Shown piece by piece: positions 1 through 10,296 of a stretch of 64,000 nucleotides of DNA (positions within the stretch are counted from its first letter, which is position 1; each line of letters begins with the position of its first letter). The notes below the pieces were generated by a model. That model saw nothing but the letters and a program-made list of their open reading frames with translations. It was not told the DNA's origin and ran no database searches. The position numbers were made by a program, and so were the translations under genes. Source of the DNA: Branchiostoma floridae. Lineage: Eukaryota > Chordata > Leptocardii > Amphioxiformes > Branchiostomatidae. Location: assembly GCF_000003815.2 (NCBI RefSeq), contig NC_049995.1, positions 18,830,783 through 18,894,782 of the forward strand. The letters run 5' to 3'.

Positions 1-2
1 GA

Positions 3-242
3 GGTGAGGGAAGCGTGAAAGTTCAGCTGCGAAATCCTGCAGGCATCTGTACAGACAGCTCGGGTCACATCATCGTGGCGGACCGTGGGAACGAGAGGGT
101 TCAGATTTTCACACGTCACGGCGAGTTTGTCCGTACCGTCCGTACTGGGCCTGTGCCACAAGGCCTGGCTGTGGGACCGGAAGGGCGGCTGGTTGTCATC
201 AATTCTTTTAACAGTACTGTGACTGTATATCCCAACTATTAG
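3..242 (+). CDS. 3' end of a DED-NHL family gene (copy 0), truncated by window edge
   Basis: The open frame enters from the left edge and stops at 240-242. The 79 residues seen are the last blades of an NHL beta-propeller, with NPAGICTDSSGH, then VADRGNERVQIF, then TRHGEFVRTVRTG and the terminal TVTVYPNY shared with copies 1 and 4. The first codons read GEGSVKVQL where other copies read GEGSGEGQL, a local divergence. The last-blade loop (INSFNST) differs from every other copy, as is usual in this family. Upstream exons lie outside the window. The downstream flank matches that of copy 1, so this is another array member rather than an isolated pseudogene. The internal GTG at 15 is not a start. 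Confidence 0.85.
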   Translation, partial: GEGSVKVQLRNPAGICTDSSGHIIVADRGNERVQIFTRHGEFVRTVRTGPVPQGLAVGPEGRLVVINSFNSTVTVYPNY

Positions 243-800
243 TCCTACTGCACTTTGGAGAAGGCTTTTATTTTGTTTCTTGGCCTCTACTGCACACGCT
301 CTGAACAGCCCCTGGACGAGAGTGCCTTTTTTCCATTCCACCCAAATTAGATTTTTGATCAACGTCACTTGATCATGGATTGTTCACAATCTGACGATAA
401 AGGCTCAAAGCCGCTCAAACCACTCAAAGCTTTCTTTCCGCTTGTTCAAAGGAATTTTATATATTCCTTTCCTATTAAATACATTCTAGGAGAAGATAAC
501 CCTTACATTGCACAAATATAGGTAAATACATTTAAAAAAATGTTAAGGACGTTTAACTAATAGTAGGAAATAGGAATCATACGTTAAAATCTAAAGGTTG
601 ATTTATATTCATAAGTGTACCTTGGTTTATGCATTTGTACTTAATTTTTTTATGTACTTCCATGTTCATACTACATTTTAATATAATTTAATGTTTTAAT
701 GCATTTTAATGTTTATTTAACATCCATGCAACAGTTGGTTAATCTTTAAATGATGATTGTCTGGAACCCATCTTGACATGTCGGGTTGGTAACAGATTTA
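243..800. other. 3' flank of copy 0 (type A)
   Basis: There is no gene here. This AT-rich flank is paralogous to the flanks after copy 1 (7208-8020) and copy 6 (60040-60850). All three share a stretch containing GATTGTTCACAATCTGACG and CGCTCAAACC-like words. I could not identify a convincing polyadenylation signal. Confidence 0.5.
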
Positions 801-2457
801 GCAGCAGCAGACGAATACACTAACAGAAAAAGGATTGATTAATTAATGATTTGTAAATAGCTTTTCATACCCAAGCCTCCAAGTGTCTTCCATCACCATG
901 GATTCCTTAAACGTGGAAAAGACGGATTGAAGATAAGGAAGATGGCAGCTTCTTCGCTGAGACTGTGATGACGTCATGACTTAGCCGATGATAACGAGTA
1001 TCCAAACAGCAGTTTACCGATGATGGGACAGGATATGTGATATGTTTTACCGGTAACATCACCATGTATTATCAGCTGAACAATTAGATACAACATATAA
1101 GTCTCTGCACCATCTCTAAAGATCACACATTATAATATATACGTCTTTGGTATCAGCGGTTGACGTTCTTGGGAATTGAATTGAAATGGATACTTTATGA
1201 TGTCGTATGTAGTTTTACTCCAATAAAATCTCTACTTTATTTGCATGAAATGATCATAGTCCGTTGTGGTCTAACTTATGAAACTGAGTACCAACCATAA
1301 TTTCGGTCCCTGTGTAACACGACAAAAAGACGCGGCCAAATGAAAAGCATTGATAGACATAGAATATCTCACAAGGACTTCTTGAGCGGTGAATGATGAA
1401 GCTGAATGCTATTAAACTGAATGAACTGAATGTTCTATAGAAATAAACAACGAGATTCTGCAATATCATCGCGGACTGGGCTTCAAATAAGGACCAACGA
1501 GGTTCTCAAAAGAAGGTATATATCAACTGTCTTATCTAATTCGTGTTGGAACAAAGCGGCCTTGTCGTAACATTGTAGAACATACTTATGACGACAAATT
1601 CAAAGAACAACTTGTCTAAATATTGGGTCTTGTTATAAACATAGTGCCGCCATTTAATCTCGAAGCAGATGTTGGGAAGAACTATTTGGGCCGCTAGTAT
1701 ACGTCGAGATGCAACTTGTACTGCAGGGATAAGCTTTTCAATAGAATATAATTCACCTGTTTTACAAATCAATTATTAAGGCGACACCCATTCAGTATTA
1801 ATGGAAACGCTAGCTTACTGTATCCCGAAATATTTCGTCACTAGCGGGTCAAACCTCGCTATGCAAATTGTCTAGATGTTGGATCTTGTTATAAACAAAG
1901 TACCACCATTTAATCAGCAAGCAGATGTTGGGAGGAAAGTTTTCGGCCCCTAGTATATGTCGAGATGCAACTTGTACTACAGGGTTTTCAATATAACATA
2001 ATTCACCTGTTTTACAAGTCACATATGTACGGCGACACCCATTCAGTATTAATGGAAACGCTAGCTTATATTGTATCCCGAACTATTTTCGTCCAAGCGG
2101 GTCAAACCTCGCTATGCAATCAGACTCCAGCGGTCGGCATCAAAGTCCAACGGATACAGAGGTCGCTACAAACCTGCCACGTTCCCTCGTATTTCAGTCA
2201 ACAGACCGGCGACGATGGTTCCTGTAGTACCAGCAGTATCCGCTAGGAGCGTAGCTGCACCTGCCATCCCGGCATTACCCCGTGACTGATCAAAGTCTAA
2301 CGGGTAGTCTAATAAGTTTGTTTTCCACCTGCCACGTTTACTGTAATTTAATTCAGTGCCCAGACAGGAGATATCTGAGGGCCGGGAGTTTGTCTTGAAG
2401 AATAAGACCAACACTGGTTACACCTTAAGGAGTTTGTCTTACGGTTACGTCACACAG
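800..2457. repeat. Intergenic array unit, copy 1
   Basis: This is a long non-coding block that recurs between nearly all genes of the array. Landmarks in order are a TGATGACGTCATGACTTA word near 966, TATCAGCGGTTGACG near 1153, CTCACAAGGACTTCTTGAG near 1368, GCCGCCATTTAATCTC near 1647, and AGTATCCGCTAGGAGCG near 2234. It ends at a CACACAG|GTGAGT donor-like site at 2457. A 150-200 bp part is internally duplicated (1640-1850 versus 1865-2090). Related copies lie at 8020-8602, 12788-13095, 16165-16673, 23090-24330, 31930-33780, 41570-42010 and 53800-55010. It looks like part of the tandem duplication unit. Confidence 0.75.
2200..2457 (+). other. Candidate non-coding 5' exon of copy 1 ending at a conserved donor
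   Basis: A strong donor context (CACACAG|GTGAGT) lies at 2457/2458. It is conserved at the equivalent place before copies 2 (16673), 3 (25931), 5 (48206) and 6 (55006). The ATG exon of every copy is immediately preceded by a polypyrimidine-AG acceptor, so an upstream untranslated exon is expected. This donor is the best-conserved partner I can see. The 5' boundary is not determinable from sequence alone. Confidence 0.4.
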
Positions 2458-2812
2458 GTGAGTTTTTAAACCTGCTTCACTACAGGTGAGAAACGATTGA
2501 CGTGGCAATTCAGCCTGGCGGCCATTTTAGGTCAACGATCTGAGAATACTTTTCCTTTATTTTGAGACTTCCATTGCTCTTTATGTGGTGAATCATTGGA
2601 TAAAAGGAAATCAGAGAAATTTTGAGGAATTCGTTCATGTATAATAGCCTGATGGTGAATCTGACAGAAAGTGACCACATAAATGTCCTCTAAGTTACTT
2701 TGAATGGGTGGGCGGGTAGGATGATTTTAAATTACAATTCTATGGCATTCATAGTTGCACTTTAGATGTGTTTTATTACTGTAAATAGGATAATAATCAC
2801 GTAAATGTTCAT

Positions 2813-2934
2813 TGTGGCAAGGACCTATCAGTGTCCTGATCTCTGTCCCGCCCCTCGGCACGTCCGCGTGACGTGTTAATTATTGTTGGACAGAACAAAC
2901 TCTCAGGAGGGGTCTGAGTTGACGTCACGGGGTA
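2813..2934. promoter_or_regulatory. GC-box/CRE module a, upstream of copy 1
   Basis: This conserved module of about 120 bp contains, in order, CCCGCCCCTCGGCACGTCC (GC-box-like plus CACGT), GCGTGACGTGTTAAT, GGACAGAACAAACTC and the palindromic CRE TGACGTCA at 2920-2927. Two copies of the module precede each gene in the array. Binding by Sp1/KLF and CREB/ATF factors is inference from the motifs. Confidence 0.5.
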
Positions 2935-3176
2935 GGCCAAGCAGAGATGTAAACAGTTACACCACGGGTACAAATTAGGCTTAGCGTGGATTCAATGGTG
3001 CTTACTTCACAGATTTTGATGTTGGTACTCAAAGATGACTTGTTAACGATCAATTATTTTTAAATGAAGTTAAACTGAAACGTCGGTGAGATTATAAAAA
3101 CGCCATATATGCCTTATATGTTTGCAGAAATAGTTTGGTGGGCGTGTAAGACCGTAGTTTTGCTAATATGCTATTT

Positions 3177-3290
3177 GTGGCGACGGCTTATCAGTGTCCT
3201 AATCTATATCCCCTCCCCTCGGCACGTCCGCATGACGTGTTAATGATTGTTGGACAGAACAAACTCCGCCATAAGCTGACGTCACGATGA
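3177..3290. promoter_or_regulatory. GC-box/CRE module b, upstream of copy 1
   Basis: This is the second copy of the module, with CCCCTCCCCTCGGCACGTCC, ATGACGTGTTAATGATTG, GGACAGAACAAACTCC and a CRE TGACGTCA at 3277-3284. It lies about 1 kb before the ATG exon. Confidence 0.5.
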
Positions 3291-3299
3291 GGGCAAGGT

Positions 3300-4316
3300 A
3301 CTCGGAGATTCACAAATAACTACAGCAAAAGTTCCAACTGGGCTGGGTGTGGCTGAATGTTGCGTAGTCAACATTGCTTTAACAGTAAGTTGCAGTAGGA
3401 AACTTATGAGTTTGCTCACGACGTGAACTGACCGCGTGCGCTAAGGTCAAAGCTAATTCGTAAAAAGTTGTCAAGACCACATGTATAGAGACGTGTTTTG
3501 TTTATTTCTGGGGGGTATCAGCTTTTTATGCGTAGCTTACAATGCATTCCTCGGTTAAGACGTTAAATGGAGGTCCCGTGTCTGCGGAGATCTACACACA
3601 ACGCACGCTTAAGAACCCAACACACCTTTCGAAAAAGATTAGGGGTATTCCTCTGTGTGCTATGGTGCAAATTCTTCTGTCTCGAGTTGGTGATTCACTT
3701 CAAATCATCCGAATGGAGGCCTGGCGAACCTCCGTCTCGAATTAGGAATACGGTGAATTACACCATTCACCTGAACGGGAGACTTGGCGCATCCCTGTCT
3801 CATAATTAGTTAGCGAAAGGGTGTGTCACCCAGTAGGGGCGATATAACCACTCTTTGTGTAGGCACGTCGACCGATGATGGTGATTACAATGCATCACAC
3901 AGCGAATGCGCATCCTGTCATGTGAACTACCTTATTCTTAGCCCTGACGCCTTGCGTGAGCCGTTCTAAAGTTCATCAGTATCACACTGTACCTTACGTA
4001 CTTACTAAATAAATAAATGAATAAAATAAATACATTCACAGGTCTTAGTGGCAAGTGTGCAGATGTTGACACACTGGCAGCACCAAATTCGTCGGTGTTT
4101 TTGGCAACCTTTTAGACAAATTAGCCGTGAGGCTCAGTGGGCGTCACTCCATCGTCATGGGGGCAGGGGCATGGCGAGTATCGGAATCAGGAACTACTGA
4201 TTCTGATTCCAACGCTCTAGCCGTTGCGCCACACAGATACCCCTTACTTACTTAGACGTACGATATATATGTGCAGAATTGGTTCAGTTCAGTGACGTTT
4301 CATCGTCTGTTTCAGG
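3300..4316. other. Upstream region of copy 1, non-coding, with repeat debris
   Basis: There is no supported gene. Short frames between 3542 and 3809 are not conserved upstream of the other copies. A degenerate direct repeat is visible at 3715-3745 and 3778-3808, where both parts end in an ATTAG word. A/T-rich simple sequence (AAATAAATAAATGAATAAAA) occurs at 4006-4030. The exon acceptor TCTGTTTCAG ends at 4315. Confidence 0.4.
4170..4245 (-). repeat. tRNA-like segment, possible SINE head
   Basis: Read on the minus strand, the segment contains TGGCGCAACGGCTAGAGC, which fits a tRNA gene A-box. About 35 nt later comes GTTCCTGATTCC, a degraded B-box. A five-base acceptor-like pairing GTATC/GATAC flanks it. 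A true tRNA is unlikely because the arms do not fold cleanly. A tRNA-derived SINE fragment is the better reading. Confidence 0.3.
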
Positions 4317-7207
4317 ATGGCAGGTCCGGTACGAGAAAGAGTCACAGATGCCGACAGGCGCCATTTTGATTTTGTGCAAACGTTGCTCCGTATTTCCGAT
4401 GAACTGACAGAAGAGGAAACGGCAAACGTGAAGTTGTTCTGTCTGCATCTGATTCCTGAAGGCCAATCGGAACAACTGAAGCGGGCGGTGGACGTTTTCC
4501 AAAAGCTGATTAAACTAGACAAAATCGACCAGGAGAATCTCGACTTTCTCAAAGAGATCTTGGAAAGAATCGGACGACAGGACCTGATTCAGAATGTTCT
4601 ACGAAGTTTCCAGCCGCCTGGCCGAGAGATTCCGGAAAATCCCGAACTGCAGCCGGGAACAAGTCAGCAGGGAGCAGATGCAGAAGGTGAGTTACATGCA
4701 AGAAAAGTTTGAATAAGCCTCAAACAAACGAAATCCATTATCTGCCCGTCAGACTTGCCTCGTCCTTAAGAGAGACATATCTATGGAATTTGCTCTCAAT
4801 CCAACTACTAAAAGAAATAATACTGCAGACATATTTTCAATTAACATAAACACTTATATACTTGATTTTCCAGGAAATGCCACCTCTAACACCTACGTGG
4901 TCGTGAACGGCCAAGTGCGCATGATCCAGGAAACTCTCGATCGCCTTAGAAACCACATAGCAACGTTGTCTGGCACCAGAAGGTCACAGGTCAAGTTCAG
5001 AGGTTACAAGAAGCACAAGAGCATCCTGGTGCACTTCTCCATACCGCGGGAGAACACGGCGGTGCTGAGGCACATGGCGGATCACGCAGACCCGAGACTT
5101 GTCTACATGGGCGTCAAGTCACTGCAGATCGACGCAGAAGTTCCCATCAAAGTCCAACAGGGGGCGCCGATGTACGGTGAGTTGCATGCTTTTAGCTATA
5201 GTCTTCACAAACAATCAAATGTACTCTATCTGTGAATTTTAGACTTTTGCAGGTCTATCAAAGAATATGGATGTTATTGAGAGTTTATATTTTCTCATAC
5301 AGAAGCACCTGTCCATCAAAGACTATTGATATTTAAGAGATACAGAATATTTACTTGTGAACATCAGCAGTCGATTTCATTCCAGTACTTTCCGAGCATC
5401 TCCCATATGATTGAACCTGATAGTAGCTGCATGTTAGACATGAAAATAGAGAATATTATTTCTACTGTACTGGGACAAGCAGGTGTTGTACGTGACGCCA
5501 TATCAAACCCTATGTTTCATGATGTCATATATCTTTAACTTATGTGTTCCAGATATCAAGAAGCAACTGCCTGTTGATGACATCGAGATGGGGTGCAGTA
5601 CCCGGACCAAACATCAGAGGGCGCCCCAGAGCTGGACCCGCCTGTCTGCCCTGAACCTGTTCTCGGACGCCCTGCCGCTCCATCTGCAGGCAGCCGCGAG
5701 TCTGGAGTACCAGGGCTTCTCCTACAGCCTGGTCCGGGCTCTGGTGCAGAAGGACCGGCTCAGAGAACACCAGATGAGACAGGCCATCCAGAACCTCAGG
5801 AACGCAGAGGTGGATTCCAACACGCTCCGTCAGAAGGCAGAGGTGGATTCCAACACGATCATGACTTTGCGCTCAAAGCTCAACATCACAGAGAACAGGC
5901 TGAAGGAGGCTATTGAGACGATCGCAGTTCTTGAAGAAAAGCTGCAGCAGGCCCAAGAATACGCAGAGAAAGCCACCAAGCAGGTGACAGCCCACGTGAC
6001 GGAGTACAAGGGAGAGAAGCCACCTGGGGACTGGCCACAGGAGTACAGGGGAGAGAAGCCGCCTGGAGGCTGGCCACAGGAGTACAGGGGAGAGAAGCCG
6101 TCTGGAGGCTGGCCACAGGAGTACAGGGGAGAGAAGTCGCCTGGAGGCTCGTCGGCACATGTCGAGAAGTCAGATACAGCTACACAGAAACACCTAGCTG
6201 GTCCTGTTTATACTACAGGGGGACCTGGAGATGTGGGTGACAAGCTTGGAGGAGATCTGACTGTACAGGAAGAAGACAAGAGATCTGCAAGACAAGACTC
6301 TGGCATTGGAAGAGAGGATGTTCTTGGTTCAGAAGCACCCATGCAAGAGCGACACACAGCGGGGATAGAAGTAACTGCATCTGAGGACATGGATCAGCGT
6401 GTGATCACTTTTGGTGGGGGAGGATCAAAACCGGGAAAGTTTTATTTCCCGCGTGGCGTTGTGGTGTCGCCTAGCAACGAGATATTTGTGGCTGATAAGA
6501 ACAACAGGCGAGTCCAAGTCCACAGCACGGAGGGGGTTTACCTGCGCCACTTCCCAACAGTTGTACCGGGTAAAGGGGATAAGGACATGGAGCCATATGA
6601 TGTCTGTATGGACGGTAACGGCACGCTGTGGGTGGTGGGGCGGGGAGGGACAGCTGAGCATGTTGTACAGTACAGCACGGACGGGACCGCCATGGCGGGG
6701 TTTGACCTGAAGATGATCGGTTATTCCCGCGGTATTGCAGTGAACATGCGCACTAACCACATCCTGGTGACTGATGCATCCAACATTGAAGTTCATGTGT
6801 TCCGTCCGGACAGCTCCCTGGTGCGGACAGTCCGGCATCCACGGGGTGAGATGATACGCCCGGGGTACATCACTGTGGACGGGGAAGGGAACATTCTTGT
6901 GTCGGACTGGGACAGTAACTTTGTCTACGTGTATGACGAGTTCGGGAAGTTCCTGTTCCAGTTTGGAGGTGAGGGAAGTGGTGAAGGTCAGCTGAAGTAT
7001 CCTCGCGGCATCTGTACAGACAGCTCGGGGCACATCCTCGTTGCGGATTCTGACAACAGGAGGGTTCAGATCTTCACACGTCACGGCGAGTTTGTCCGTA
7101 CCGTCCGTACTGGGTCTAGGCCGGAAGGCCTGGCTGTGGGGCCGGAAGGGCAGCTGGTTGTTACCAATCATTCTGACCATACTGTGACTGTATATCCCAA
7201 CTATTAG
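4317..7207 (+). CDS. DED - central domain - coiled coil - 13-aa repeats - NHL protein, copy 1
   Basis: Three coding exons are predicted: 4317-4686, 4874-5176 and 5553-7207. Both introns are phase 1 with GT/AG ends, giving 775 residues. Residues about 17-97 form a death effector domain, with a hydrophobic helical pattern and the hallmark RxDL motif (RQDL, 87-90). A proline-rich tail follows to residue 123. Residues 124-224 (exon 2) are a domain I do not recognise. Residues 225-374 are mostly helical and end in a coiled coil containing the 11-residue AEVDSNTLRQK repeat. Four 13-residue EYRGEKPPGGWPQ-type units (375-426) and an acidic linker lead to six NHL-like blades (506-775). The start is chosen because a splice acceptor abuts it and it is conserved in all copies. 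The likely role is a cytosolic DED adaptor or sensor with a propeller ligand-binding face; this is inferred from domains only. Confidence 0.88.
5803..5866 (+). repeat. 33-nt coding repeat (AEVDSNTLRQK), copy 1
   Basis: One full unit and one partial unit of an in-frame 33-base repeat lie in the coiled-coil segment. The other genes have one to five full units plus the same terminal partial unit. Confidence 0.7.
6003..6158 (+). repeat. 39-nt coding minisatellite, 4 units, copy 1
   Basis: Four in-frame 39-base units encode variants of EYRGEKPPGGWPQ. The last unit is degenerate (GEKSPGGSSAH) and runs into the acidic linker. Unit number differs in every paralog. Confidence 0.85.
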
Positions 7208-8020
7208 TCAAGCAGCACTTTGGAGAGGCTTTATTTTATTATGATGATGATTTTGTTTCAACACAAATGAATGAACTTTCCGTTTTCTCAAACCAGTCCT
7301 TTTGCCTACTTCGTAAACAGGTGGATGGGGCGGGGAACGCTACAGGCTTCCAACGGCCTTTGACATTTTGTTCATATCAGACAGAAGGAAGGTCACGTGT
7401 TTTGAACATTTAAGCCCTCAGTTATCCTGAACAGATCAGAGAACATGTCGAAAAATTCAAATCCATCTTCATAACGTTTAGAACGAATTATAACATTCCC
7501 TGGACGAGAGTTGTTTTTTCCATTCCGCCCAAATTAGATTTTTGATCAACGCCACTTGATTATGGATTGTTCACAATCTGACGATAAACGCTCAAAGCCG
7601 CTCAAACCACTCAAAGCTTTCTTTCCGCTTGTTCAAAAGAATTTGATATATTCCATCATTTAGGTAAATGCAATTTAGAAACATTCTAGGAGAAGGTAAC
7701 CCTTACATTGTACAAATATAGGTAAATACATTAAAATATGTTAAGGACGTACGTCTAACTAATAGTAGGAGTCATACGTTAAACTCTAAATGTTGATTTA
7801 CATTCATGTGTGTACCTTGGTTTATGCATTTGCACTTAATTTTTTTATGTACTTCCATGCTCATAATACATTTTAATATAATTTAATGTTTTAATGCATT
7901 TTAATGTTTGTTTAACATCCATGCATGGTTAATCTTTAAATGATAATTGTCTGGAGCCCATCTTGACATGTCGAGTTGGCTACAGATTTAGCAGGAGCAG
8001 ACGAATACACTAACAGAAAA
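7208..8020. other. 3' flank of copy 1 (type A)
   Basis: Non-coding, and paralogous to 243-800 and 60040-60850. It contains GATTGTTCACAATCTGACG-like sequence near 7563 and a poly-T-rich stretch near 7837. No gene is seen. Confidence 0.5.
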
Positions 8021-8602
8021 AGGATGGATTAATTAATGCTTTGTAAATAGCTTTTCATACTCAAGCCTCCAATGGTCTTCCATCGCCATGGATTCCTTAA
8101 ACGTTGAAAAGACGGATTGAAGATTAGGAAGATGGCAGCTTGGTCACAGACTGTGGTGACGTCATGACTTAACCGATGATAACGAGTATCCAAACAGCGG
8201 CTTGTCGATGGTGGTACAGGATACGTGACATGTTTCACCGGTAACGTCACCATGTATTATCAGCTGAACAATTAGATACAACATACAAGTCTCTGCACCA
8301 TCTCTAAAGATCACACATTAACACGTCTGTGGTATCAGCGGTTGAATTGGGAATTGAGTTAAAATGGATACTTTACGATGTCGTATTCAGTTTTACACCA
8401 ATAAAAGCTATGCAATCTTAGCATAAAATGATCAAAGTTCTTTGTGGTCTTATTTATGAAACTTGGTATCAACCATGATTTCGGTCCCTATGTAACACCC
8501 GACAAAAAGACGCTTCCAAATAGAAAGCAGTAATAGACATACAATACCTCACAAGGACTTCTAGCGGTACATGATGAAACTGAATGCTATTAAACTGAAC
8601 TA
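8020..8602. repeat. Intergenic array unit, interrupted copy (left part)
   Basis: This matches the block at 835-1420, including the GTGACGTCATGACTTA word near 8157 and the GTATCAGCGGTTGAATT word near 8332. It breaks off at ATTAAACTGAAC near 8602 and resumes at 12788 (AATGAACTGAATGTTC). About 4.2 kb has therefore been inserted relative to the other units. Confidence 0.7.
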
Positions 8603-8875
8603 GAGTTCATCGAACACATCCCTTCGCCAAATAATCATGCCTTTATTAATACTTTAAGGTCTTTTTCATGTATTACTAAATAGTACCTACCCCAATAGCA
8701 AATGACTGCATGGACTTGTGTTCCTTACAAACCCACAAATGCTACCAAAGATAACTTTCTTGGCCAACTGGTGACAATGGAATTATGTACACTGTTGTGA
8801 TACTTTCTAGCGCAAGTTTCATAATCATAGTGCTTTATTAAAATCATGTAGTCTCTACCAGACTCCAGCCTGGCC

Positions 8876-9174
8876 GAATAGTATCCTATTTGTCCTGTTC
8901 GCCATTGATCCTCCGGTATGAAGTGATGCGGAAAACTGCCGTCTAAAGCCTAAAGTTGTCTGTGAGCTAATGCGCCCGCCGTAGAGCGGGCGTCCAGCAC
9001 CGCCCGAAGCGAGAACATGTCGAGGGTTGGGTGGGCGGGTTCGCTTTAGGCCCCAGACGAGGACGGAGGATCTGGCAGCATGCACGTTGTGCTCAGGTGT
9101 GCACCTCTATATATACCTGGTAACCGGAAGTGACGTCATCCCTATCGGACCAATGGGCGAACAGAATAAATAGT
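8876..9174. mobile_element. About 300 bp MITE-like element
   Basis: The ends are imperfect inverted repeats: TCCTATTTGTCCTGTTCGCC on the left, and GGCGAACAGAATAAATAGTA on the right. Inside are a perfect hairpin (CGCCCGC/GCGGGCG, 8973-8992) and, near the right end, a TATATATA word followed by CCGGAAGTGACGTCATC. The element abuts a longer relative at 9175, and the junction word TAGTAT is shared. Confidence 0.6.
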
Positions 9175-9716
9175 ATCCTATTTGTCCTGTTCGCCATTGA
9201 TCCTCCGATATGAAGTGATGCGGAAAACTGCCGTCTTTGCCCCAGCCCTCTTTGGCTGTTATGCTCCTACCTATTTCCGGCATTCAAATGCTTTCACTTC
9301 CTCGCCTCCCTACTATAATACTTTCCAAAGGTATCTATTCGCTCCTTTCCTCTTCCTGAATACTGTTAAAATCACTCCCTATCTTCATCCCGTCTTCCCG
9401 TCCTTATCATCACTCTCTCACCTTTCCTCTCCCCTTACCCATCCAATCCCTTTCTTATATCTCTCGACTTGTCCCCCACACTTCATCATGTTCTTCTCTG
9501 AACTTCGTCAAAACAACGTTTACTCACTCTAATCGGCCGCAGCGCGCGCTTCGAAAACTGAGGGAAAATCAACGCCGAGAATACCGATCTAAATTTCTCC
9601 ACGTACAGAAGTTGAGCGAAAACAGGAAGGAATGAAAATTTTTCGAATGCTATCCTATCTTCTCGGCGACTATGGGAACCACGCCCTTATGATGTCCCAT
9701 AAAGGGAGCTCTCTAG

Positions 9717-9916
9717 NNNNNNNNNNNNNNNNNNNNNNNNNNNNNNNNNNNNNNNNNNNNNNNNNNNNNNNNNNNNNNNNNNNNNNNNNNNNNNNNNNNN
9801 NNNNNNNNNNNNNNNNNNNNNNNNNNNNNNNNNNNNNNNNNNNNNNNNNNNNNNNNNNNNNNNNNNNNNNNNNNNNNNNNNNNNNNNNNNNNNNNNNNNN
9901 NNNNNNNNNNNNNNNN
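9717..9916. other. Assembly gap (200 N)
   Basis: Run of N inside the larger TIR element. Confidence 1.
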
Positions 9917-9973
9917 GGATAAAATCGCCAAATGTCAAACAAGAGCGTACACAACTTTTAGGGTTTTCCAAGA

Positions 9974-10296
9974 ATCCAGCTTTCCGCGGAACCCCTTCGC
10001 ACTGGATGATATCACAACAAATCACGAAAAAGGAATAAAAGGACACAATTTCTCGGATCGTCCAGCCTTCTGCGGAAACCCTTCGCACTGGAAACGTCAC
10101 ACCGAGCTGAAGAAAAACTGCACTTTTTTTTGTGGGCCATTCAGCTTACCGCGGAACCCCATCGCACTGAATGATATCTTGCCGTGCTATAAACGGCGTC
10201 AGACCAAAGACGTTCTTGGTCAGACCAATCTCAAAACAGGGTTGCTCGATTAGTTCCTAACCCTCCAGCATCCCGCGGCACCCCATCGCACTGGAG
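9974..10296. repeat. Four dispersed copies of a 34-nt hairpin
   Basis: Copies lie at 9974-10007, 10060-10093, 10139-10172 and 10263-10296. Each has a short closing stem (ATCCAG/CTGGAT, TCCAG/CTGGA, ATTCAG/CTGAAT, CTCCAG/CTGGAG) around a conserved core close to CCGCGGAACCCCTTCGCA. Bases change in pairs on the two sides of the stem, so folding appears to be preserved. Confidence 0.7.

Noticed and set aside
3542-3809. Two overlapping frames upstream of copy 1
   Set aside because: Not present before other copies; the region contains a degenerate direct repeat.
4170-4245. Functional tRNA gene
   Set aside because: Only the A-box is convincing. The B-box and anticodon arm do not form a proper cloverleaf, so it is kept only as a possible SINE remnant.
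9182-9532. 116-codon frame at the start of the TIR element
   Set aside because: Low-complexity Ser/Pro/Leu translation of a C/T-rich stretch that begins inside the terminal repeat.
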